Assembly (NCBI GenBank): GCA_964575455.1
Contig: CAZNRX010000008.1
Coordinates: forward strand, 23,491-87,490
Reading direction: 5' to 3'
DNA from: SKLM01 sp964575455
GTDB lineage: Bacteria; Chloroflexota; Anaerolineae; B4-G1
DNA: 64,000 nt
The notes beneath the pieces are model-generated. The model was given only the letters and a program-made list of their open reading frames with translations. It did not search any database and was not told the DNA's origin. Below are positions 16,039-23,726 of this stretch, piece by piece; the first letter of the stretch is position 1, and each line of letters opens with the position of its first letter. A program made the translations under genes and the position numbers.

Positions 16039-17693
16039 TAGGGAAAGCGGCCCAACGAGGGAATCCGGTAGAGAAACGTGATGCTGTTGCTCGCCTGAAG
16101 ACGCTCAACGCGGTCACGACAGCCTTGACGCAGTCATTCAATCTGGAACAGACGCTGGATGACATCCTGGACAGGGTGCTGGACGTCGTAGGGGTGCGGG
16201 CTGGCGCGATCTATCTCCTCGAGAAGGAGAAGCAAGGGCTTACCCTGGTCGCTCAGCGGAACCTGCCGCCGGAGGTGGTGCAGGCGAGCGTCGCCGACGA
16301 GGACGGTGGGCTCAAGTCCTCCAGGATGCTTGCTCGTCACGATGAGCTTCAGTGTAAGCTAGCAGGTCCGCTGCGTGCCAAGGGTGAGATCAACGGCTTG
16401 CTCTTCGTGGGCGACCGCCGCTCCTGCCCTATTCTGCGCCAGGATGAGGAACTCCTGGATACCATCCGCAACACCATGGGCGTTTTCGTCGAGAACGTCC
16501 GCCTCTACCAGGAGCGGACGCGCCAGCTGCAGATCGAGCGCTCCGTCATCGAGGTGACCGAGGAAGTTACATCTGAGCTGGAGCTGGATCGGGTGCTTCC
16601 TAAGGTCATGGAGATCGCCGTCGATCTGGCGAGGGCGGAGGGCGGTGTCATCGCCCTGCTGGACGAGGAGCGAAATGTGATCCGCTACCCGTACCTCCAC
16701 CACTTGCCCCCCGAGCTAGCCGACGTGACCGTGTCCAAGGGCGAGGGCTTGTCTGGGCAGGTGATGACCACCGGTGAGCCCGTTGTCATCGACGACTATC
16801 AGACCTATCGAAACGCGATTCCCGCCTTCGTCGAGGCTGGCCTGGTCAGCGTGCTCATAGTGCCCATCCTGAGCGGGCGAATGGCCCGCAAGAGAATCTT
16901 CGGAGCTCTCAGTGTTCTCAGTATTGAGAAGGCGGAGGCGTTCTCAGAGCGGGAGGTGGCTCTCCTTACCGCCATCGGGCGCCAGGCTGGCATCGCCATT
17001 GAGAATGCCTATCTGTATGAGAACATGCGATTCTACGCTCGGCAGATCACGCAGGCGCAGGAGAGTGAGCGCAGACGTATCGCGCGTGAGCTTCACGATG
17101 ACACTATTCAGTCGTTGGTGGCGCTGTCGCGTCGATTGGAAGCCCTGATGAACACGAAGGTCACGAAGGTGGACACGAAGGGCACAAAGGAAAGGATCGC
17201 TGCGGACATCGCCGAGTTGCAGGCCGCTACCGGCGAGATCATCAAGCGCGTGCGCCGGTTCAGTCAGGATCTTCGCCCGTCCATCCTGGACGACCTGGGC
17301 CTGCTGCCCACGTTAGAGGAGCTGTCAGCCGACATGAACCGGCAGGATGGCCTGCAAGCCGAGTTCCGAGTGAAGGGCGAAGAGCGACGACTCTCATCAG
17401 AGGTGGAGCTAATCCTGTTCCGCATCGCACAGGAGGCGTTGAACAACGTTAGAAAGCACGCTGATGCGACTCACGTCGTCACCACTGTGGAGCTTACCGA
17501 CAGTGCGGTGAAGATGACGGTGGAGGACAACGGCCAAGGCTTCAACCCACCAACGTTGACGGACCATCCGACGGCCGTGGGCAAGTTGGGACTGATTGGT
17601 ATGCATGAACGCGCCCGTCTGCTCGGTGGCTCCCTGGCTGTGAAGTCAGAACCGGGGGCGGGAACGAAGGTCGTCGTCAACGTCCCGGTCTAG
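16035..17693 (+). CDS. GAF-GAF sensor histidine kinase (NarX/LiaS type)
   Basis: A 552-residue kinase with no transmembrane segment. Two GAF-like sensor domains are visible, about residues 15-155 (LEQTLDDILDRVLDVVGVRA) and 170-325 (ELDRVLPKVMEIAVDLARAE). The HisKA_3 dimerisation helix RRRIARELHDDTIQSLVALS carries the phospho-acceptor His354; the HATPase domain shows QEALNNVRKHADATHV, VEDNGQGF and LGLIGMHERARLLGG. A soluble GAF sensor suggests detection of an intracellular cue such as redox, gas or a small ligand; the ligand is unknown. Between the H-box helix and its partner helix the protein contains NTKVTKVDTKGTKER, encoded by a copy of the dispersed CACGAAGG repeat. The start overlaps the regulator stop by four bases. 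Confidence 0.92.
   Translation: MIGKAAQRGNPVEKRDAVARLKTLNAVTTALTQSFNLEQTLDDILDRVLDVVGVRAGAIYLLEKEKQGLTLVAQRNLPPEVVQASVADEDGGLKSSRMLARHDELQCKLAGPLRAKGEINGLLFVGDRRSCPILRQDEELLDTIRNTMGVFVENVRLYQERTRQLQIERSVIEVTEEVTSELELDRVLPKVMEIAVDLARAEGGVIALLDEERNVIRYPYLHHLPPELADVTVSKGEGLSGQVMTTGEPVVIDDYQTYRNAIPAFVEAGLVSVLIVPILSGRMARKRIFGALSVLSIEKAEAFSEREVALLTAIGRQAGIAIENAYLYENMRFYARQITQAQESERRRIARELHDDTIQSLVALSRRLEALMNTKVTKVDTKGTKERIAADIAELQAATGEIIKRVRRFSQDLRPSILDDLGLLPTLEELSADMNRQDGLQAEFRVKGEERRLSSEVELILFRIAQEALNNVRKHADATHVVTTVELTDSAVKMTVEDNGQGFNPPTLTDHPTAVGKLGLIGMHERARLLGGSLAVKSEPGAGTKVVVNVPV
17151..17190 (+). repeat. CACGAAGG-family repeat inside the kinase gene
   Basis: Four imperfect ~9-base units (AACACGAAGG, TCACGAAGG, GACACGAAGG, GCACAAAGG) lie in frame and encode alternating Thr-Lys. 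The same words occur at eight other places in the window, inside and between genes. Confidence 0.7.
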
Positions 17694-17740
17694 GGATCGG
17701 GGTGGCCCAGATAGGGCCTCCAGATTGAGGGAGGAAGTAG

Positions 17741-18907
17741 ATGGACATTGAAGCAACCATTGATTCCAAGATAAGGCCGCGGCTTATTGAGGCTCTTGGT
17801 CGAAAGAACGCCAATGCCCTGCTCACCAAGGCCACGCTCGCCTACGTCAGCACCGACGGTAGTGAGGTCGAGAGAATTGAGGCCTTCATAGATGCCATTC
17901 GCTCCGACGAGCGCGTTATGGACGCCTGGAGTGAGGAGATGGTGGCTACCCACGCGGACGAGTGGATCGGCCTTCTGAAGCCTGCTGCGTCTGGGGAGGA
18001 GGAAGAGGGTGCATCTGCCAGGATTCTCGATGGGCGGGCCATGGCCGAGGAGGTCAGGGAAGAGATCGTCGCCGAGGTGGATGCGTTCGAGGAGCGATAC
18101 GGCTTCGTGCCAACCATCGCCGTCGTCCGCGCCGGCGATGACCCAGCGTCGGTGAGCTACGCCAAGATGATCAAACGGTCGTTTGAGAACGCCGGGATGA
18201 GGTTCATGCTGCGTACCCTGCCCGAGACGGCCAGCGAGCAGGAGATCATCGATATCGTCTGTACGCTTAATGCGGACAGCAGCGTCAGCGGCATCATGGT
18301 GCAGGAGCCACTGCCGAGAGGGATCGATGACATCGCGATCAAGGCTGCCATAGCGCCGGAGAAGGATGCTGATGGCGTCAACCCCATCAACGCCGGGCGG
18401 CTGGCCCAGGCGGCTCCTGTCGGCAGGGCAGCCGGCGCCGAGGACTACCTTGTGCCTGCCACGCCGCTGGGAGGGCTGGAGATATTGAAGCGCGCCGGCA
18501 TAGCGATCGATGGGGCGCGCGCTGTGGTGGTCGGCCGTTCCAATATCGTCGGCCGTCCCATGACGTTCCTGCTGATGCAGCATCACGCCACGGTGAGCAT
18601 GTGCCACTCCCACACCGATCCTCTGGGCGAGGTGACCCGAGAGGCTGACATTCTCTGTGTCGCCGTAGGCGTCCCCGAGCTGATCAAGGCAGACATGGTC
18701 AAGCCAGGCGCCATTGTCATTGACTTCGGTTTCAACAAGAAGGATGGGAAATGGGTGGGGGATGTCGACTTCGATGAGGTCAAGAAGGTGGCTGGGGCGA
18801 TCACCCCGGTGCCTGGGGGGACCGGTTCGATGACCAACGTGATGCTCATGAGGAACGTGCTGCAGGCGGCAAAGCGACGGATGAGGTCGCTTCGCTCCTC
18901 TTCGTAG
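17741..18907 (+). CDS. folD: FolD-like methylene-THF dehydrogenase with N-terminal extension, cyclohydrolase Lys missing (paralogue 2)
   Basis: A 388-residue protein. Residues from about 88 on (ARILDGRAMAEEVREEI) are a complete FolD domain with VSGIMVQEPLPRGI, EKDADGVNPINAGRL, VVGRSNIVGRPMTFLLM and TPVPGGTGSMTNVMLM. As in paralogue 1, the catalytic segment is DPASVSYAKMIKRSF: the Tyr is kept but the cyclohydrolase Lys position is Ile. The first ~86 residues are an acidic, mostly helical extension (MDIEATIDSKIRPRLIEALG and following) that I do not recognise; it may mediate assembly with other C1 enzymes. The gene lies 47 bases after the histidine kinase, and the preceding AGGGAGG supports ATG 17741. 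Its place inside a two-component block is unusual for a metabolic gene. Confidence 0.88.
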   Translation: MDIEATIDSKIRPRLIEALGRKNANALLTKATLAYVSTDGSEVERIEAFIDAIRSDERVMDAWSEEMVATHADEWIGLLKPAASGEEEEGASARILDGRAMAEEVREEIVAEVDAFEERYGFVPTIAVVRAGDDPASVSYAKMIKRSFENAGMRFMLRTLPETASEQEIIDIVCTLNADSSVSGIMVQEPLPRGIDDIAIKAAIAPEKDADGVNPINAGRLAQAAPVGRAAGAEDYLVPATPLGGLEILKRAGIAIDGARAVVVGRSNIVGRPMTFLLMQHHATVSMCHSHTDPLGEVTREADILCVAVGVPELIKADMVKPGAIVIDFGFNKKDGKWVGDVDFDEVKKVAGAITPVPGGTGSMTNVMLMRNVLQAAKRRMRSLRSSS

Positions 18908-18972
18908 AGGATAGGAATAGGATGGAGAAGCAGCATATGTGAGGGAAGAGGCTTGAGTGCGTCACGCACGAG

Positions 18973-19000
18973 TTGACCAGGTGCTCTGCTGTGGTATCAT
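18973..19000 (+). promoter_or_regulatory. Predicted promoter of the second response regulator
   Basis: TTGACC (18973-18978) and TATCAT (18995-19000) are 16 bases apart, upstream of a structured leader and the gene starting at 19126. Confidence 0.55.
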
Positions 19001-19030
19001 ATGACAGGAGAACTCTTGTGTCGTGCAAGC

Positions 19031-19073
19031 TGAGGCGAGGGGGGCTGGGGGCCAGCTACAGATCCTCGCCTCA
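19031..19073 (+). promoter_or_regulatory. Structured 5' leader stem-loop
   Basis: TGAGGCGAGG (19031-19040) pairs perfectly with CCTCGCCTCA (19064-19073); a second helix, GCTGG with CCAGC, forms inside. It lies between the promoter and the start codon at 19126, which itself has no good Shine-Dalgarno. No T-run follows, so control at translation or RNA stability is more likely than termination. Confidence 0.4.
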
Positions 19074-19125
19074 ATCGTTGTCAGTCTCTGGTCAGCACAG
19101 CCGAATGATGTGGATCCGCGGTTAG

Positions 19126-19809
19126 ATGGAGCCGCTACGTATTCTATTGGTCGACGATCACCTGCTCTTCCGCAAGGGCCTGATTCGACTCCTTGATGTC
19201 CAGCCCGATTTCAGCGTGGTGGGCGAAGCGCGCGATGGTTTGGAAGCGATCGAGGAAGCCCGGCGATTGCGGCCAGACGTGGTGCTGATGGACATTAACA
19301 TGCCGAATTGTGATGGCCTGGAGGCGACCCGGCGCATCAAGGCTCAGATGCCGGAGGTGAAGGTCGTCATGCTCACCGTCTCTGACGATGAGCAAGATCT
19401 GGTCACGGCGGTGAAATATGGTGCCGACGGCTACCTGCTCAAGGATCTGCAGCCGGAGGAGTTGTTTGAGCAGTTGCGGCGGATAGGCGAGGGGGAGGCT
19501 CCCCTCTCGCACGGTATGACCGGCAAGCTGCTCAACCAGCTGGCAGGGCTCGTGGGCCCGAAGCGAAGCCGTCCGGTACCGGAACCGAAGGCGGCCGCCG
19601 TGCTCTCAAATCGCGAGTGTGAGGTCCTGGCGCTGGTGGTAGAGGGTTTCACCAATCGGGAGATTGGTGAGGAGCTTGGCATCGCCCGCAATACCGTGAA
19701 GAATCATCTGCGGAGCGTCTATGCTAAGTTGGATGTTAGAAACCGCACAGAGGCCGCGGCGTACGCTGTTGGGCATGGTCTGATCTGTCTTCCGGATAGC
19801 TTCGATTGA
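19126..19809 (+). CDS. NarL/FixJ-type response regulator with LuxR DNA-binding domain (second)
   Basis: A 227-residue regulator. The receiver has LLVDDHLLFRKGL, phospho-acceptor Asp56 in VVLMDINMPNCDG, VMLTVSDDE and the Lys in YLLKDLQPEEL. The HTH (LSNRECEVLALVVEGFTNRE and on to IARNTVKNHLRSVYAKLD) is LuxR type. No kinase gene is adjacent, so it may be an orphan, or share the GAF-GAF kinase encoded just upstream beyond the folD paralogue. The ATG has a poor ribosome site (preceding bases CCGCGGTTAG), and the leader is strongly structured, which suggests controlled or low translation. It precedes the pseudo-receiver/DUF166 gene and the Wood-Ljungdahl core, which are possible targets. Confidence 0.92.
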   Translation: MEPLRILLVDDHLLFRKGLIRLLDVQPDFSVVGEARDGLEAIEEARRLRPDVVLMDINMPNCDGLEATRRIKAQMPEVKVVMLTVSDDEQDLVTAVKYGADGYLLKDLQPEELFEQLRRIGEGEAPLSHGMTGKLLNQLAGLVGPKRSRPVPEPKAAAVLSNRECEVLALVVEGFTNREIGEELGIARNTVKNHLRSVYAKLDVRNRTEAAAYAVGHGLICLPDSFD

Positions 19810-20118
19810 TGGCCCGTCAATGCCCGTGTCGGGACCTTCAAACCCCAGAATCGCCAGGCCAGGCGTCTCACCCCGATGTGTCCGCGGCACTTCGCTGCGC
19901 TGCGAGCCGCACTACGAACAGGAGAGGAGCCAGGGACTAGCCCGTTTTGGCTATTTATGGGCCAGTGGTGGCCCACATGGGCTATAGACGAAATGACGCA
20001 AGGGACGTATAATAACGCCTGGCGGTTTACTGACCGGGAGTCAGTTTAGGGCTGGCCCGCAAACAACTGACAAACCATCTGCTGACAGATCGGCGGCTGA
20101 TAAAACAGCTAAGGAGTT
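19810..20118. other. Intergenic region with promoter ahead of the DUF166 fusion gene
   Basis: No gene is apparent in these 309 bases. There is a small hairpin GGGCCA/TGGCCC at 19959-19974 and another TAGCC/GGCTA just before it, which may end the regulator transcript. A promoter lies at 19985-20013, and AAGGAG precedes ATG 20119. Confidence 0.4.
19985..20013 (+). promoter_or_regulatory. Predicted promoter of the pseudo-receiver/DUF166 gene
   Basis: A perfect TATAAT at 20008-20013 with a weak -35 (TAGACG, 19985-19990) at 17-base spacing. About 105 bases of leader precede the start codon. Confidence 0.5.
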
Positions 20119-21282
20119 ATGCCTACCCGACGCGTATTTATCCTCGCAAGCCAGCCCCTTTTTGCACAAGGGGTCGAAAGCCTTCTCTCTGGTCGATCAG
20201 GTATTGAGGTCGTCGGTGCTGCCGTTATTGGCCCCGACGTGTTTGACCGCCTGTCGGAAGCGAACCCTGACGTGATCATCATCGAGTCGGGGGGTGAGGA
20301 GCAGAGCCAGCTGGTGACGAAGAGCCTGGCCTCTGCTTCTGATGCGAAGGTGATAGGGCTCACGCCGGATGACAACCGCATCTCGATCTACTATCAACAG
20401 ATGAGGGAGAGCCGGCGGGTTGACGACCTGCTGGAGGAGGTCCTTGAGCCTCTGAGCTGGCAGGCGGGGCGGGCAGCCCGAGGACGGGGACCGGGGTGGA
20501 GTGGTTTGCGGATTTTTGTCCTTTACCAGGGACCCTATGGCGAGCGTATTCTGCAGCATGTCCGACGCTTTGCGCCTATGTCCTGGTCGATTGAGGCCTG
20601 GCGGGCGCCCTCCGATCTCCCCCCGGTGGTGGATGCTCCGCTGACGTTCCTGCCGTTGGATCTTCCCGATGTGGATCTCGTGCTCTCCGTGGCACAGATA
20701 CCCAGTGTGGCTCAACTTGTGCCCAGCGTAGTCGAGCGAACCGGGGCGCGTTCGGCGATTGTGCCCGCGGACAACGCGGTCTGGCTGCCCGATGGTCTGG
20801 CGCGTCAGCTTCGATCTGAGCTGTCCGAGGCGGGCGTGACGGCCGTCTTTCCCAAGCCCTTCTGCTCCCTCACGGAGGACGCCTACAGCGTGCGTGAGCA
20901 CCGAGTCTCGTATGAGGACCCCTGGATTGCCGGGTTTGCCCATTGTTTTGGTCGCCCTGTCTTGTGCATGGCCTGTGAGGGGGGCAGGATCGTGGATGTC
21001 GACGTAAGGCGGGACACGGCGTGCGGGTCTGCGCGCGCTGTGGCCCGCGAGTTGGTCGGCGAGGCTGTGGAGGGCGCGGTGCAGCGCGCCGGCCTTCTGC
21101 ATCATCACTCCCCCTGTTCAGCCGCCATGCGTGTGGATCCCAGCTTGGGCGAGCCGCTGATTCAGGTGGCAGGAGAGCTTATGCGACAGGCGGTCAGGGG
21201 CGCAATCGAGTCATGCCTGTCAGCGGCAGGCGGCCCGGGGGCAGGCTTGGGGATTGGGTTGACGCAGTCACCTAGGGATTAG
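20119..21282 (+). CDS. Pseudo-receiver domain fused to a DUF166 protein
   Basis: A 387-residue protein in two parts. Residues 1-120 follow a response-regulator receiver fold (RRVFILASQPLFAQGVESLL, then NPDVIIIESGG), but the acidic pocket is gone and the phospho-acceptor position reads Glu-Ser, so ordinary phosphorylation is unlikely. Residues ~128-375 resemble DUF166 (old label thymidylate-synthase-like), with LRIFVLYQGPYGERIL, conserved cysteines in FPKPFCSLTE, LCMACEGG, DTACGSARAVARELVG and HHHSPCSAAM. The Cys pattern suggests a metal or Fe-S site. DUF166 is found mostly in methanogens and other Wood-Ljungdahl organisms and has no settled function. The gene lies directly before fhs. Its last residues (GLTQSPRD) are encoded by a GTCGACGCAGTCACC-type repeat. 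Confidence 0.7.
   Translation: MPTRRVFILASQPLFAQGVESLLSGRSGIEVVGAAVIGPDVFDRLSEANPDVIIIESGGEEQSQLVTKSLASASDAKVIGLTPDDNRISIYYQQMRESRRVDDLLEEVLEPLSWQAGRAARGRGPGWSGLRIFVLYQGPYGERILQHVRRFAPMSWSIEAWRAPSDLPPVVDAPLTFLPLDLPDVDLVLSVAQIPSVAQLVPSVVERTGARSAIVPADNAVWLPDGLARQLRSELSEAGVTAVFPKPFCSLTEDAYSVREHRVSYEDPWIAGFAHCFGRPVLCMACEGGRIVDVDVRRDTACGSARAVARELVGEAVEGAVQRAGLLHHHSPCSAAMRVDPSLGEPLIQVAGELMRQAVRGAIESCLSAAGGPGAGLGIGLTQSPRD
21256..21274 (+). repeat. GTCGACnCAGTCACC-family repeat at the end of the DUF166 gene
   Basis: GGGTTGACGCAGTCACCTA supplies the codons for Thr-Gln-Ser-Pro near the C-terminus; related copies lie at 26075, 55933, 58722 and 61259. Confidence 0.55.
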
Positions 21283-21353
21283 GGAGCGGGGGCGCGGGTG
21301 GCACACGCCCTCTGAGCTGGATTAACTCTGGTTAGCACCCCGGTTCATCCGGG

Positions 21354-21377
21354 TTAACGTTCAAGCGTTCAAACATT
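21354..21377 (+). repeat. AACGTTCAA-family repeat before fhs
   Basis: AACGTTCAAGCGTTCAAAC-type sequence immediately upstream of the fhs ribosome site. Similar words occur at 23681-23705, 34322-34348, 54248-54290 and 62360-62410, each time upstream of a gene. Confidence 0.55.
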
Positions 21378-21398
21378 TAGACGTGTAAGGAGGAAAGC

Positions 21399-23294
21399 AT
21401 GCCTGTTGAGAAAGTCTATCCTGTACCCAGCGACATCGAGATCGCGCACGCGGCGGAACTGCTTCCGATCGTGGAGGTAGCCAAGAGCGTCGGCCTGTCC
21501 GAGGATGATATCGATCGGTTCGGGAAGTGGAAGGCCAAGGTCCACATCGACGTTCTGGAGAAATTCGCAGATCGTGAGAACGGCAGGTACATCGACGTGA
21601 CTGCCATCACGCCCACCCCGCTGGGCGAGGGCAAGACGGTGACCACCATTGGCCTCAGCCAGGGGCTTCACTATATCGGGGAGAATGTCTTCACCTGCAT
21701 TCGCCAGCCGTCGCAGGGACCGACGTTCGGTATCAAGGGCGGTGCCGCCGGTGGTGGCTACGCTCAAGTGGTGCCCATGGAGGACTTCAACCTCCATTTG
21801 ACAGGCGACATCCACGCTGTGAGCGCGGCTCACAACCTGCTGGCGGCCGCCATTGAGAACCGCATGGCGAAGGAAGCCGGGTGGAGCACGGACTTCTTAG
21901 CCAAGATGCTCTGCCCGGATGATGAATATACCGACTCTATGCGGAAGCGGCTGGAAAAACTGGGCATCGAATCAGAAAAGCCTTCTGATTTGAGCGACGA
22001 GGATAAGGAGAGCATGTTCCGTCTGAACATCGATCCTGACTCCATTCAGTGGAACCGCGTGGTGGATGTCTCCGACGCGGCGCTTCGCAACATCATCGTT
22101 GGTCTCGGCGGCAACGGCCAGCCTCGGGAGACCGGCTACGATATCACGGTAGCTTCTGAGATCATGGCCGCGCTGGGTATGTGCAGCGACCTGGCCGATC
22201 TGCGCGAGCGCATGGGCCGTATCATCATCGGCACGAACAAGACGGGCGGCAAGACGCACGTCGACCGGCCTGTCAGGCCGATCACGGCTGAAGATCTGAA
22301 CGTGGCCGGTGCGATGACGGTGTTGCTCAAGGATGCCATCATGCCCAACATGATGCAGACCTTGGCTGGCAGCCCCGCCTTCGTTCACACCGGACCCTTC
22401 GCGAATATCGCTCAGGGCAATAGCTCCATCATGGCCGACAAGATCGCCCTCAAGCTGGTAGGCCCCGAGGGCTACGTCGTCACCGAGTCCGGCTTTGGCG
22501 CCGACTGCGGGATGGAGAAGTTCATGAACCTCAAGAGCCGCGTCAGTGGGCTGAAGCCCAACTGCGTGGTCTTGGTCGCCACTGTTCGTGCGCTGAAGAT
22601 GCACGGCGGTGGCCCCAAGGTCGTCGCGGGCAAGCCGCTGGACAAGGCCTATACCGAGGAGAACCTGGAGCTGTTGGAGAAGGGCTTGCCCAACCTGCTG
22701 CAGCACATCGAGAATGCGACCAAGTTCGGCGTCCCGGTGGTCGTGGCCATCAACCGTTTCAACAGCGACACAGAGGCTGAGGTCGAGTTGATCCGCAAGC
22801 GCGCCAAGGAGACCGGCGCCTACGATGCTGTCCTCAGCGAGGTCTGGCTCAAGGGCGGCGAGGGCGGAGCTGATCTGGCTCGCGCTGTGGTCAAGGCCAT
22901 TGATGAGGAGGAGAACAACTTCCACTTCCTCTACGAGGACGACATGTCCATCAAGGAGAAGATCGAAACCGTCGCCAAGGAGATCTATCGCGCCGACAGC
23001 GTCGACTTCTCCGATACAGCGGAGGCTAAGATCAAGCAGTTCACCGAGATGGGACTGAGCCACCTGCCGCTCTGCATGGCGAAGACTCACCTCTCGTTCT
23101 CGCATGATCCAAAGCTCAAGGGTGTGCCAAAGGGCTTCACGTTGCCCATCAGGGACGTTAGAGCGAGCGTAGGCGCCGGGTTCATTTTCCCGCTCTGCGG
23201 TACGATGAGCACGATGCCTGGTCTGCCCACGCGGCCCGCGTTCACCGAGATCGACATCGACACGGAGACCGGTGAGGTTAAGGGGCTGTCGTAG
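21399..23294 (+). CDS. fhs: Formate--tetrahydrofolate ligase (10-formyl-THF synthetase)
   Basis: A 631-residue enzyme that joins formate to tetrahydrofolate with ATP, the second step of the methyl branch of the Wood-Ljungdahl pathway. The P-loop TPTPLGEGKTVTTIGLSQGL is intact, as are RQPSQGPTFGIKGGAAGGGY, LTGDIHAVSAAHNLLAAAIE and the C-terminal CGTMSTMPGLPTRPA. Relative to the usual ~555 residues it carries an insert around residues 160-215 (DDEYTDSMRKRLEKLGIE and following), as seen in longer members. GGAGGAAAGC precedes ATG 21399, and an AACGTTCAA-type repeat lies just upstream. It opens the Wood-Ljungdahl core, with the CODH/ACS genes following. Confidence 0.96.
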   Translation: MPVEKVYPVPSDIEIAHAAELLPIVEVAKSVGLSEDDIDRFGKWKAKVHIDVLEKFADRENGRYIDVTAITPTPLGEGKTVTTIGLSQGLHYIGENVFTCIRQPSQGPTFGIKGGAAGGGYAQVVPMEDFNLHLTGDIHAVSAAHNLLAAAIENRMAKEAGWSTDFLAKMLCPDDEYTDSMRKRLEKLGIESEKPSDLSDEDKESMFRLNIDPDSIQWNRVVDVSDAALRNIIVGLGGNGQPRETGYDITVASEIMAALGMCSDLADLRERMGRIIIGTNKTGGKTHVDRPVRPITAEDLNVAGAMTVLLKDAIMPNMMQTLAGSPAFVHTGPFANIAQGNSSIMADKIALKLVGPEGYVVTESGFGADCGMEKFMNLKSRVSGLKPNCVVLVATVRALKMHGGGPKVVAGKPLDKAYTEENLELLEKGLPNLLQHIENATKFGVPVVVAINRFNSDTEAEVELIRKRAKETGAYDAVLSEVWLKGGEGGADLARAVVKAIDEEENNFHFLYEDDMSIKEKIETVAKEIYRADSVDFSDTAEAKIKQFTEMGLSHLPLCMAKTHLSFSHDPKLKGVPKGFTLPIRDVRASVGAGFIFPLCGTMSTMPGLPTRPAFTEIDIDTETGEVKGLS

Positions 23295-23360
23295 ACGGCG
23301 GGAGTAGGAAGTAAGGTTAGTAGGCTGGCGAGCCGGTGGTTGGGGGCCGGGATTGGGGTT

Positions 23361-23389
23361 GGGACCAGCATGGCGCCAAAGCTGGTCCC
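23361..23389 (+). terminator. Hairpin downstream of fhs
   Basis: Perfect 9-bp stem with an 11-base loop, no T-run; the loop-side word CAGCATGGC repeats directly after the stem. Terminator or repeat element, uncertain. Confidence 0.35.
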
Positions 23390-23417
23390 AGCATGGCACC
23401 AACTGTCGGTTCGCCGG

Positions 23418-23442
23418 AAACACGAAGGACACGAAAGACACA
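23418..23442 (+). repeat. CACGAAGG-family repeat, intergenic
   Basis: Reads AACACGAAGGACACGAAAG with a short extension; same word family as the copies found inside coding sequences. Confidence 0.6.
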
Positions 23443-23656
23443 GCGGTAGAGTGGCTTTCCACGTTCGCTGTGTGCTGGGCGGCGCAGGGTATGGCGGAGC
23501 TTGTCGCAAAGGTAACTGTTCACCTCACGCTCTGAGTGGATCCGCGATCCGTGGGCTTGAGCGCCAAGTCGCCGGATGATAGATCCGGCTGCAGCTTGGG
23601 GAACATGAGGTGAATGATCACCGGCAGAGCTTACGGAGGCCGTGGAAAGCAACGCT

Positions 23657-23705
23657 AAACACGAAGGTCACGAACAAATGTTAAAACGTTCGAATGTTCA
23701 AACGC
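23657..23705 (+). repeat. CACGAAGG repeat followed by AACGTTC repeat upstream of the HMA-like gene
   Basis: AAACACGAAGGTCACGAAC at 23657-23675 is followed at 23681 by AAACGTTCGAATGTTCAAACG. Two repeat families stand side by side ahead of one gene. Confidence 0.6.
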
Positions 23706-23726
23706 TGATAAGGAGGCTGTGAGACG

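Larger units (their letters stand above)
23295..23726. other. Intergenic region with hairpin and dispersed repeats
   Basis: I see no gene in these 432 bases. A perfect 9-bp hairpin, GGGACCAGC/GCTGGTCCC at 23361-23389, could act as a terminator or processing site after fhs. CACGAAGG-type repeats occur at 23418-23442 and 23657-23675, and an AACGTTC-type repeat at 23681-23705. AAGGAGG lies just before ATG 23727. Confidence 0.55.
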
